A stretch of 64,000 nucleotides of DNA, taken from contig CBIHNI010000002.1 in NCBI GenBank assembly GCA_966211455.1, forward strand, positions 186,001 through 250,000, read 5' to 3'. Position 1 is the stretch's first letter. Every line of letters starts with the position of its first letter. The stretch is from 21-14-0-10-47-8 sp966211455 (lineage in GTDB: Bacteria > Bdellovibrionota > Bdellovibrionia > Bdellovibrionales > Bdellovibrionaceae). Positions 27,998-35,070 of this stretch are shown in pieces. Both the position numbers and the translations under genes were made by a program. The notes under the pieces are model-generated. The model searched no databases. It was not told the DNA's origin and was given only the letters and a program-made list of their open reading frames with translations.

Positions 27998-28833
27998 AGG
28001 TAAGCGTCACAAGGCTCAATCTGTATCCGATCAAGTCTTGCGGCGGTCTTTCGGTTTCCAGTTTTCGCATCGGTGAAGAAGGTCCTGAGATTCCTTTGGG
28101 CGAGGCCGCGGTCTTTGATCGTGGATGGATGTTCGTCAATCCCGAAGGGGATTTTCAAACCCAAAGAGCTCTGACCCAGATGGCGCTCATGCAGCCTGAA
28201 CTTGAAAACGATCGCTTCTATTTGAAAATCGATGGCAAGCGCTTTGAAATTCCACTCAAGCTTGAGAACCCAGCTCGGCGACATGTGCAGGTTTGGGGGA
28301 ATAAACAGCAAGCGGCCATCGTGCCGGGTGATGTCTCAAAGGCGGCCAGTGATTTCCTGAAAACTGAAGTCGAGCTTGTGCATTTCGATGCCGCCTGCAA
28401 ACGCGAAGTCTTGGTCAAAAGCAAAGGCCAAGGTGTGAACACCCGGTTTACCGATAGCCAGCAATACCTGGTGATCAGCGAAGAAAGCCTGAAAGATCTC
28501 AATCAAAAGCTTTCAGTGCCCATCACGCACGCGCGCTTTCGTGCCAACATTTGGATCGAAGGGGCGGGTTATCCTTACCGTGAAGATCAAATCACAAAAC
28601 TTGAACACGCGGCGGGTTTTGATTTCGAAGCCACCAAAGGCTGCGCCCGCTGCAAGATCATCACGGTGAACGAGGATAAAGGCATTGTTGAAAGTCCCGA
28701 GCCTTTAAAGGTGCTAGCGCAGTACCGCCGCAAAGAGACGCAGGTGTACTTTGGGCAGTATTATCTGGTGCGCGTATCGAGCGGGATTTTAAAAGTCGGT
28801 GATGAGCTTCAAGGCGCGCTGGCAGCGACTTAA
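27994..28833 (+). CDS. MOSC domain protein (MOSC beta-barrel plus MOSC domain)
   Basis: 279 residues in the usual two-part order: N-terminal MOSC_N barrel (RLNLYPIKSCGGLSVSSF, FDRGWMFVNPEGDFQTQR) and C-terminal MOSC domain. The conserved cysteine appears in KGCARCKIITVNED; in the family it binds sulfur or the molybdenum cofactor. Relatives such as YcbX and mARC reduce N-hydroxylated compounds. A C-terminal ferredoxin domain, found in YcbX, is absent, so a separate electron donor would be needed. The GTG start overlaps the psd stop. Confidence 0.87.
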   Translation: MKVSVTRLNLYPIKSCGGLSVSSFRIGEEGPEIPLGEAAVFDRGWMFVNPEGDFQTQRALTQMALMQPELENDRFYLKIDGKRFEIPLKLENPARRHVQVWGNKQQAAIVPGDVSKAASDFLKTEVELVHFDAACKREVLVKSKGQGVNTRFTDSQQYLVISEESLKDLNQKLSVPITHARFRANIWIEGAGYPYREDQITKLEHAAGFDFEATKGCARCKIITVNEDKGIVESPEPLKVLAQYRRKETQVYFGQYYLVRVSSGILKVGDELQGALAAT

Positions 28834-28844
28834 GCCCTGACAAA

Positions 28845-29207
28845 TCACAAAACCGGAAACGAACATTCGGTGCCTGGGGTCTCGCGGACCGACACCTGAA
28901 CAAGCTCTGAAATCGACGGCTTTAGCTTTTCAAAAAGCCACTGACACAAAAGTTCCGAGGTTGGATTCTCAAGGCCCGGGACCTCGTTTAAGACCCGGTG
29001 ATCGATTTGGTTCAGCACGGGGCGCGCGGTTTTTTCGATCTCGTGGTAGTCGCGAACCCAGCCAATTTCGGGATCCAGGGGGCCGATCAGCCTCAAAATA
29101 ATTTCAAATCCATGGCCATGCAGACGCTTGCAGGGGTGGCCATCCGGAAGATTTGGCAGAAAGCGCGCGGACTCGATTCGAAACTGTGTTTTTAACTCGA
29201 ATTTCAT
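28845..29207 (-). CDS. queD: QueD/6-carboxytetrahydropterin synthase homologue lacking one zinc histidine
   Basis: 120 residues from the ATG at 29207, close to E. coli QueD in length and pattern. QueD makes 6-carboxy-5,6,7,8-tetrahydropterin for queuosine and other deazapurines. The catalytic cysteine is present in HPCKRLHGHGF with two zinc histidines (HGH), as is the Asp-His pair in NQIDHRVLNEVPGLENPT and the glutamate in SVRETPG. The first zinc histidine, normally in AAHRLP, is replaced by arginine: the sequence reads ESARFLP. Activity is therefore uncertain. Its start codon overlaps, on the opposite strand, a possible start of the next homologue. No other queuosine gene is nearby. Confidence 0.82.
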   Translation of the reverse strand: MKFELKTQFRIESARFLPNLPDGHPCKRLHGHGFEIILRLIGPLDPEIGWVRDYHEIEKTARPVLNQIDHRVLNEVPGLENPTSELLCQWLFEKLKPSISELVQVSVRETPGTECSFPVL

Positions 29208-29223
29208 GATAAAAACCTTTGCT

Positions 29224-29718
29224 ATGAAGCTCGAGACCACACTCCATCTTTACAAGCAAAATTTCAAGTTTTCTTCGGCCCATTTTCTGATCTTCGATGA
29301 AAAGAGCGCCGAAAAATTACACGGCCACAACTATCAGGTGAAAGTGAAAATCGGCGTCCCGCAAGATTACGATTTAAATAAAACGGGCTTCTTTGTCGAT
29401 TTCAATGTGTTTAAAAAATGGATCAAAGCGCGTCTCGATCAATGGGACGAAATGGTTCTGCTGCCGGCAGCCCATCCGGATATGCGATTTACAACCAAAT
29501 CCCCTTCGCTCGAAGTGAAATTCCGCGACCGATTTTACGTCTTTCCGGAAAACGAAGTGCACTTGTTGCCAGTCTCAAACACCTCGGTCGAGCAGCTTTC
29601 ACGCATCTTGGCCGAAGAGATGTTTCGGCAATTTGCACAGTATCAGATCGCCTGGGTTTGGGTTCAGGTCGAAGAGACCGCGGGCCAAGCCGCAAGCTCC
29701 AAAGTCAGTCGGGACTAA
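29224..29718 (+). CDS. 6-pyruvoyl-tetrahydropterin synthase-like protein without the catalytic cysteine
   Basis: 164 residues from the ATG at 29224 (an ATG at 29206 is also in frame). All three zinc histidines of the PTPS/QueD fold are visible (FSSAHFL and KLHGHNYQV), as are a DFNVFKKWIK helix and VQVEETAG with the conserved glutamate. The protein has no cysteine at all, and the usual Asp-His pair reads LDQWDEMVLL, with glutamine for histidine. It therefore keeps the metal site but has lost two catalytic residues, the mirror image of its divergent neighbour. It may bind pterin, act in a complex, or catalyse a different reaction. Confidence 0.78.
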   Translation: MKLETTLHLYKQNFKFSSAHFLIFDEKSAEKLHGHNYQVKVKIGVPQDYDLNKTGFFVDFNVFKKWIKARLDQWDEMVLLPAAHPDMRFTTKSPSLEVKFRDRFYVFPENEVHLLPVSNTSVEQLSRILAEEMFRQFAQYQIAWVWVQVEETAGQAASSKVSRD

Positions 29719-29838
29719 CAATTCTTGTCACCGCCTCATCTTTTGACAGCGGGATGGGCTCAGATTCGATGAGTTTCGTTTGAAGCCGGGGATTGAGGCC
29801 AGGCGCTTTGGCATGATTTGCAAAGTGATTTCAAAACT

Positions 29839-31302
29839 ATGCAAAGAATCTGGGGCTTGAGAGGCCTGATTTGTTTTCTCGGTATTTTAGCCACCGGCAC
29901 TGGGGCTTGGGCGCAAAGCTCAAAGGGCCCATCATCGCGTTTGGCCGAAGCGGTCTTGGCAGAGAAAAAAGAAGAACCTAGTTTCCGCATTCCCAGTAAT
30001 GGCCTGAAAGAGTATCCAAAAGATCGCAAGCTCAACCTTCGGGGGAAGCTGCAATACGAAAAAGAGATAAGCTCTGATGGAAAGTCTTTGAACTCTGAAT
30101 TCCAGCGCCGGGGCGGGACCAATGGTGGTGGTGGCGGAGGAGGGGTTGCCTGCTACGCGGATGAGGCTCACCGAGACCGAAATCATTTGAAAGCCCTGCT
30201 GACCTACGAGGCCTGGATATCTGAAATCACCCGTCCTGAACCAGACGCTTCGGTGTTTTTACCGATTGCCCCCAATGAAGCGCCGGAAGCTTATCTTCAA
30301 CGGAGTCTGCAAACGCGCCTTAAGGCGATCGCGCCGGCATTTCTTGAAATTTTACTTCGCACCATCCAAGAAGTCTCGAGTCAGACCCGACAATGCAGAT
30401 CGTTTGCTTACGTCAATGACCGTGGAATTCATTTTTCCAATGAGCAGCAGGTCCTGACGGATCGAAACTGCGAACCGGTTCAGCTGGCGTGGCGATCGCC
30501 GGTTCGTAAATGGGCCGAGGACCATTGGGTCGATGATTTTAAGATCGAATTTGATTGCGATTTGTATTCAAAGCTAGGTTTGGCGCGTGGATCGTCTGAG
30601 ACCAAGCGGATCAACCAGGCGCTTTTGATTTTGCATGAAGCGCTTTACCTGATGGGGGCCCGGTTGGGGATGCATCCGGACTCGTATCATATTCAGGAAA
30701 TCGCGATTGCCTTGCTTTTAAAAGACAGACCGATCGAAAGTTCAGTGGCCTTCCGTTATCGGCTTCGAGAGCATGGTTTTGACGAGTATTTCCGGCTTTT
30801 AAATCCGTCCGATCCAAAGCTGATTCCGGAGATGAAGAAATCTCGGCAGGAAAGTTACCACAACGCCGTCGTTATTTTGGGAAATCTTCAGATGCTTTTC
30901 GCTCCGCGAGGCTCTTTCAATACCGTGTATGCGGCAGGTTCTTTTTCCAGTCCGTTCTATCAATTTTCGTTCGTCACCGAAAGAAGGAACCCGCACCGAA
31001 GTCCGACCTTCGCGATCGCCTTTCATCAAGCGTTGATCGAGCACGGCATTCCACAAATGACGGACGAAGAGGCCTTTATTTTCTGGGTGTCTTTGATCGC
31101 GGATGAGGGGCGCTTTATGCGCAGTCGGATTTTGCGTTCGCTTGGGGATTTTGAGTCACTTTTATTGCCTTCGGTGGATGACCGCGAGGTGATTCGCGAA
31201 CTTTGCGCAAATGATCGGCATCGGTATCTTGAAGACGAAGAGTTATTCCAGGCTTTGGAAGAAAAAGTGCAAAGTTACTGCTCACGAGCGCAGCCAGAAT
31301 AA
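29839..31302 (+). CDS. Secreted protein of unknown function with a poly-glycine linker
   Basis: About 487 residues from the ATG at 29839, which opens a signal peptide (LRGLICFLGILATGTGAWA). Residues ~90-105 hold a GGTNGGGGGGG linker followed by a cysteine. Three further cysteines are at RQCRSF, DRNCEPV and EFDCDLY. A LILHEALYLMG segment recalls zinc-protease helices, but it is not a full HExxH. No family is assigned. Its 3' end overlaps the convergent TIGR02147 gene by 21 bp. Confidence 0.7.
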   Translation: MQRIWGLRGLICFLGILATGTGAWAQSSKGPSSRLAEAVLAEKKEEPSFRIPSNGLKEYPKDRKLNLRGKLQYEKEISSDGKSLNSEFQRRGGTNGGGGGGGVACYADEAHRDRNHLKALLTYEAWISEITRPEPDASVFLPIAPNEAPEAYLQRSLQTRLKAIAPAFLEILLRTIQEVSSQTRQCRSFAYVNDRGIHFSNEQQVLTDRNCEPVQLAWRSPVRKWAEDHWVDDFKIEFDCDLYSKLGLARGSSETKRINQALLILHEALYLMGARLGMHPDSYHIQEIAIALLLKDRPIESSVAFRYRLREHGFDEYFRLLNPSDPKLIPEMKKSRQESYHNAVVILGNLQMLFAPRGSFNTVYAAGSFSSPFYQFSFVTERRNPHRSPTFAIAFHQALIEHGIPQMTDEEAFIFWVSLIADEGRFMRSRILRSLGDFESLLLPSVDDREVIRELCANDRHRYLEDEELFQALEEKVQSYCSRAQPE

Positions 31303-32091
31303 ATCGATATTCAGCTGGGCCAAATCTTCGGGGTCGGATTCTTGCGCGATCGCCAGAAATTTTTGTGTGACCTGTGCGAATTCTTCGCGAAGTTTCAGGA
31401 AATCTTTTTTGCTCACCGTGAAATTGCAGGAATACATAAATTCTTCGGGTTGCAGCGATTCGGCGGCGTCCATCGCTTTTTGTCGCCAGTTCTTGTGAAA
31501 ATGCGATATCTCGGGGGAAGACTTTTCAAGATGGGTGATCGTCGGTCCCGGTGTGTAGCGCGAATTCTGCTCGATGATCAGACCTTTTTCCAAAAGAAAG
31601 CTTAAAATCTCCTGCGCGCGGTCTTGGTTTAAATTCAGACGCTTGCAGATATCTTGAAATTTCGGGGCGGGGCGAAGGGTCGTCATCAAATGCACGGCCG
31701 AATAAATCCAGCTCGAATAGAACTTTGCTTTTTCGGATTCGGTCAGGCGGCGTGTGGTGTGAACCCGCTTTGAAAGATCCAATGCCTTTTCGCGGATCTC
31801 GTTTAGCGCCGTTTGATGGTAGGCTTTCAATTTCTCGGAGCCCGCTCTTTCGATCTGCAAAAGTGTGAGGACGTAACGGCTTTCCAATTGTGGGAGACCT
31901 AAAAAATCACAGACCGAGATGATTTGCTCTTCTGTAAAGTCTTTGGGGCCTGAAAGAATCTGCGAAACGAGCGACGGGTTGACGTTTAAATAGTCGGAAA
32001 GCTTGCGGTAAAAGCCACGCTTGCCGGGCCCTTGTGTTGCAGCCCAGTTGAGAAGGATCGCTTTGTAATCGCTTTCAGTGAACAGATTCAT
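31282..32091 (-). CDS. TIGR02147-family regulatory protein
   Basis: About 269 residues from the ATG at 32091, chosen because family members start with a phrase like NLFTESDYKAILLNW. The N-terminal helix-turn-helix region (FYRKLSDYLNVNPSLVSQIL, then SGPKDFTEEQIISVCDFLGL) is followed by a helical domain with a winged-helix-like stretch (RLNLNQDRAQEILSFLLEKGL). It diverges from three small secreted-protein genes across a ~150-bp region with an AATCATTACC / GGTAAATGATT dyad, so it may regulate them. It differs strongly from the other family member at 22833. Confidence 0.82.
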   Translation of the reverse strand: MNLFTESDYKAILLNWAATQGPGKRGFYRKLSDYLNVNPSLVSQILSGPKDFTEEQIISVCDFLGLPQLESRYVLTLLQIERAGSEKLKAYHQTALNEIREKALDLSKRVHTTRRLTESEKAKFYSSWIYSAVHLMTTLRPAPKFQDICKRLNLNQDRAQEILSFLLEKGLIIEQNSRYTPGPTITHLEKSSPEISHFHKNWRQKAMDAAESLQPEEFMYSCNFTVSKKDFLKLREEFAQVTQKFLAIAQESDPEDLAQLNIDLFWLRS

Positions 32092-32117
32092 AGCTTCTAT
32101 ATCGGCATTTGGGCTCA

Positions 32118-32155
32118 AATCATTACCTGAAAGTAACTGTTTGCGGTAAATGATT
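32118..32155. promoter_or_regulatory. Candidate operator dyad between the regulator and secreted genes
   Basis: AATCATTACC (32118-32127) and GGTAAATGATT (32145-32155) form an imperfect inverted repeat, centres about 25 bp apart, in the divergent promoter region. The location suits autoregulation plus control of the secreted genes. No protein-binding evidence exists. Confidence 0.35.
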
Positions 32156-32240
32156 ACTAATCTCATATTGATACACTGCATCAAAATGCATTAGAGTCGG
32201 TGCAGTTGCAAAACAGTCTCAACCTGATCTTGGAGTCCAA

Positions 32241-32714
32241 ATGAAAAACAAATCGCTGCTTTTGGGAGTCTGGCTTCTGTCTTTTTCGAGCTTGGCAAAT
32301 GCTCAATGGCAGGGCCCTCAGGCCGGCAAAAACTATGACCACATGGTCTCGCTGGTGAATGGAAAAATGCTGGCGGCAGATCGACCTGAAACATGCGCGA
32401 TCGAAATGACCTTCAGTCAGGATCGCATGACTCTGTTTCTCAAAAAAGTGGCGCCTCCGGCTCCGTACGCGGGGCCTTATTGTGTGGGTTGGGTCAATGA
32501 GTGTGACGGGCAAATCCATGAGTACTCTTGCAGTTCCGATTATTGGGTGAACTACAAAGAGCAATACGTCCGCTGCGATGAGTTTGGATATGGCAACTGG
32601 ATCGCCTCGACTTTGAGCATTTGGAACGATGGGCTTGTGAAAAAAGACGGTAAAATTTTTGAAAAGATCTGGGATGCGGGTCAAGGATCCACGTGCCCAT
32701 TGGAACGCCCCTAA
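32241..32714 (+). CDS. Small cysteine-rich secreted protein, paralogue 1
   Basis: 157 residues with a signal peptide (SLLLGVWLLSFSSLANA) and six mature cysteines. It is clearly related to the protein at 33169: both share YxxxVSLVNGK, TCAIE, GW(V/E)..CDGQ, VNY.E.Y.RC, SIW..G and CPL.RP. TTGGAGTC lies before both starts, and the upstream phrase AACCTGAT is also shared, so the duplication covered the leader. Probably disulfide-bonded and periplasmic or exported. No known family. Confidence 0.78.
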   Translation: MKNKSLLLGVWLLSFSSLANAQWQGPQAGKNYDHMVSLVNGKMLAADRPETCAIEMTFSQDRMTLFLKKVAPPAPYAGPYCVGWVNECDGQIHEYSCSSDYWVNYKEQYVRCDEFGYGNWIASTLSIWNDGLVKKDGKIFEKIWDAGQGSTCPLERP

Positions 32715-32736
32715 ATTGAAATTGAAGGAGATAAAT

Positions 32737-33117
32737 ATGAAAAAGTTAGCAGTTCTTTTGATGATGGTGACTGTGGGTCTGTCGACTTCGGCCTTGGCAT
32801 TCACGGCGGGCACCGGAAAATTTTATGCTTGCCTGACGCCACAAGGGAAAAAGTTTTTGGTTGCGGTCAATGGTTTCACCAATGATGTCACGATCTCAGC
32901 TGGGGCGACGCCGAATCTGCTTGAAATTTTAGGCCGACCCGGTGCCCGTTTCTTCATGCAAGCGATTCCAGGATCCAATCCGCAAGCGTGGGAAGCGCTT
33001 TATGGTCATGGCAGCGTCGGAACGCCGGAAGCTCCGACGAATTTTTTGGGAACTTGCGTGGATTTGGCGGCAACCGATGTGCCTTACGCCAACGATGACG
33101 TTCACGAAGGTGACTAG
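32737..33117 (+). CDS. Small secreted protein between the two paralogues
   Basis: 126 residues from the ATG at 32737, with AAGGAG 6 bp upstream and a signal peptide (MKKLAVLLMMVTVGLSTSAL). The mature part is glycine/alanine-rich with two cysteines (FYACLTPQG, LGTCVDLA) that could pair. No family is recognised. It is in the same transcription unit as the flanking paralogues, 22 bp after the first. Confidence 0.72.
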   Translation: MKKLAVLLMMVTVGLSTSALAFTAGTGKFYACLTPQGKKFLVAVNGFTNDVTISAGATPNLLEILGRPGARFFMQAIPGSNPQAWEALYGHGSVGTPEAPTNFLGTCVDLAATDVPYANDDVHEGD

Positions 33118-33168
33118 TTTTCCTGTATTTCGAAGATCAAACACTTAAACCTGATATTGGAGTCAAAA

Positions 33169-33642
33169 ATGAAAAAATATTTGCTGTTGATTGCGACCTT
33201 GCTTTCATCTTTCGCAAGCTTTGCAATGCCGACGCTCGGATACGGCCCGCAAGTCGACAAAGACTATGCTTACATCGTCTCCCTGGTGAATGGGAAAACG
33301 ATGAACACCGTGGGAAATAAGACCTGCGCGATCGAAATTCAGTTTAGCAAGAATCTCCGCCAGCTTTTCCTGACAAGAGTTTTGCCACCGGTGCAAGCGT
33401 ACCAATGTGCAAATGGTTGGGAGCAATGTGATGGTCAAACCTACACCTATGACTGCGTACCGGTCGAGTTTGTCAATTACCACGAGACTTACATCCGATG
33501 CAGCATCATCGGGGACGACAACCGTGTGCTTGAGACCATGTCGATCTGGAAAAATGGAACTTTGGAAGGAAAGCACAGCTTCTATGTGTATTCGAAGGCG
33601 GGTGGCAACGCTTACTGCCCACTTCCTCGGCCTAATTATTAA
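33169..33642 (+). CDS. Small cysteine-rich secreted protein, paralogue 2
   Basis: 157 residues from the ATG at 33169 (TTGGAG 7 bp upstream), with a signal peptide (MKKYLLLIATLLSSFASFA). It shares the ordered cysteines and motifs with the protein at 32241 (SLVNGK, TCAIEI, CDGQ, VNYHETYIRC, SIWKNG, CPLPRP). The two are diverged enough that the duplication looks old. Its function is unknown; export and disulfides are inferred. Confidence 0.78.
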   Translation: MKKYLLLIATLLSSFASFAMPTLGYGPQVDKDYAYIVSLVNGKTMNTVGNKTCAIEIQFSKNLRQLFLTRVLPPVQAYQCANGWEQCDGQTYTYDCVPVEFVNYHETYIRCSIIGDDNRVLETMSIWKNGTLEGKHSFYVYSKAGGNAYCPLPRPNY

Positions 33643-33664
33643 AAAGGAGGGGTTAGTTCCCCTC
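33640..33664 (-). terminator. Intrinsic terminator of the BP74-like gene with the stop codon in the loop
   Basis: On the minus strand GAGGGG and CCCCTC pair around a 6-nt loop (AACTAA) and are followed by CTTTTTAA. The loop contains the TAA stop of the gene at 33653. On the plus strand the same hairpin lies just after the third secreted gene and may end that transcript too. Confidence 0.6.
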
Positions 33665-34693
33665 GTGAATACGTTGAATTGAAATCTCTTCGACGATCCG
33701 GAAATCCCAAAAGCAGATAATCCCTTGTCCGTCGGGCGACCAGCCCATCAGACTCTGCTCGAGGGCTTCCGGATTGCCATCGCAGGCTTGCGAACCGAAA
33801 TCACCGAAGCGAAAAACTTCGGCCACGTGCCAGGACCATGGCGCTTTCCATTTCGAACTGAAATCACGATTAAATCCCCCGTGCCCGAATGCAACCCGCG
33901 CGAATAGAATTCTTGGAAGGTAATAAATCTCCCAAGGTTTGCGGATTTGCTCTTCGGCCTGCGCGATCAGTGAAGGGTCCGACAGTGTGACCACATAGCT
34001 TTGATCTTTCGCGGTGTTGCTCAGTCGGAAGTATCGCGCTGATGTCGCAGGTGGGGTCAGGACTTGGGCTTTGGCGTTCGCGCTGAGCTGCACAGAGTTT
34101 TCGCCGGCGATGAGAACTCCGCCGATTCGAGCTTCGCCTGTGATGGTCAAAACCTGGCCACTGGCGGAGCTGTCGATCGCGATGCGTTCTTTGCCGAAGG
34201 CGGGAAGGATGAGTGTTTTCCAAGCTTGACCCGAGGTCAGGATCTGAACTTTCTGTTCGAAGGGCGCTTGGTTGAAAACCACGAGCTCGGATCCGTTGCG
34301 GGCTCGGACCTTCCAGCTTGTGGTTTGGTTGGGGTCTAAGTAAATCAGCTGATCAAATGTGGTTTGCAGTTGCAGATGCAGGGCCTTTGAATTCGGCGTC
34401 ACCATGCGAAGCCAGGCAAGCTTTGCAAAGCTGGTCATCGGGATTTCCAAGCTCCCGTAAGCCGGAACCTGAAACTGGGTTTCCATTTCAATATTGGGGC
34501 CTGAAAGCCACAGATCCTGCGGTTGGGACTGGCTGTTGGTGATCAAAACCGATTTGATTTCTGTTTCTAAGGGGAAGCTCCAGACATCCAATGCCTGCAC
34601 CCCTGGGGTCCAGAAAAAGAGAAAGAAAAGCAGAAGCATCCATGAGTTTTTGGCGACAATTGTCTTGGTGGACTTTGGGTTGTGGTCTTTCAT
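33653..34693 (-). CDS. Exported protein with a C-terminal BP74-like domain
   Basis: 346 residues if started at 34693; an ATG at 34639 would begin directly at the hydrophobic signal (MLLLFFLFFWTPGVQA). Residues ~40-210 are beta-rich and contain repeated short Ig-like strands. The last ~115 residues (starting YFRLSNTAKDQ, with VTLSDPSLIAQAEEQI, WSWHVAEVFRF, ACDGNPEALEQ and CFWDFRIVEEI) have the order of the BP74 N-terminal domain: a DP-x-x-I-x-x-A helix, a W-S-W/F-H-x strand, a C-D-G/A-x-P helix start and a terminal cysteine/tryptophan strand. That domain occurs in secreted proteins of bacteria and slime moulds with unclear roles. The assignment is from memory of the pattern. Confidence 0.6.
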   Translation of the reverse strand: MKDHNPKSTKTIVAKNSWMLLLFFLFFWTPGVQALDVWSFPLETEIKSVLITNSQSQPQDLWLSGPNIEMETQFQVPAYGSLEIPMTSFAKLAWLRMVTPNSKALHLQLQTTFDQLIYLDPNQTTSWKVRARNGSELVVFNQAPFEQKVQILTSGQAWKTLILPAFGKERIAIDSSASGQVLTITGEARIGGVLIAGENSVQLSANAKAQVLTPPATSARYFRLSNTAKDQSYVVTLSDPSLIAQAEEQIRKPWEIYYLPRILFARVAFGHGGFNRDFSSKWKAPWSWHVAEVFRFGDFGSQACDGNPEALEQSLMGWSPDGQGIICFWDFRIVEEISIQRIHEGN

Positions 34694-34815
34694 CTACGCA
34701 GACCAACGGAGGATCCGGAAAGGGTCTTAAGTCCATTTTCATCTGCCTTTCATATATGAGAATTCACTTGAATAACTTGCCTCTGGTCGAGTCGGGGCGG
34801 TATCCCAAAAGGATC

Positions 34816-35070
34816 ATGACATTAGCAGAATTGAACCAAAAGCATTCCGGAAAAGGCACTGATCACGAATCGTTACGAGCTCGTATTGAAGGGTTTCATG
34901 GGGACCCAGTGATCGTCGAACGCCTAAAAGAGATGGGTCTTCATCAAGGTCTTGAGGTGGCCCCTGTGGGGCGCGCGCCGTTTGGTGGGCCGATGCTCTT
35001 TCGTTTTGGAAACACAGTTCTAGCTCTGAGATACGAGGAAGCCCAATGCACGCTGATTCAAAACATCTAG
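34816..35070 (+). CDS. feoA: FeoA-family ferrous iron transport protein
   Basis: 84 residues from the ATG at 34816 (AAAGGA 4 bp upstream). The SH3-like FeoA core is visible as VIVERLKEMGLHQGLEVAPVGRAPF and MLFRFGNTVLALRYEEA. FeoA is a small cytosolic protein that supports the FeoB iron channel. Its end overlaps feoB by 25 bp, so the two are coupled. The region upstream shows no convincing Fur box. Confidence 0.9.
   Translation: MTLAELNQKHSGKGTDHESLRARIEGFHGDPVIVERLKEMGLHQGLEVAPVGRAPFGGPMLFRFGNTVLALRYEEAQCTLIQNI

Noticed and set aside
34694..34815. Possible Fur box upstream of feoA
   Set aside because: The stretch around ATGAGAATTCACTTGAATAA matches the Fur consensus only in a few bases. Too weak to call.
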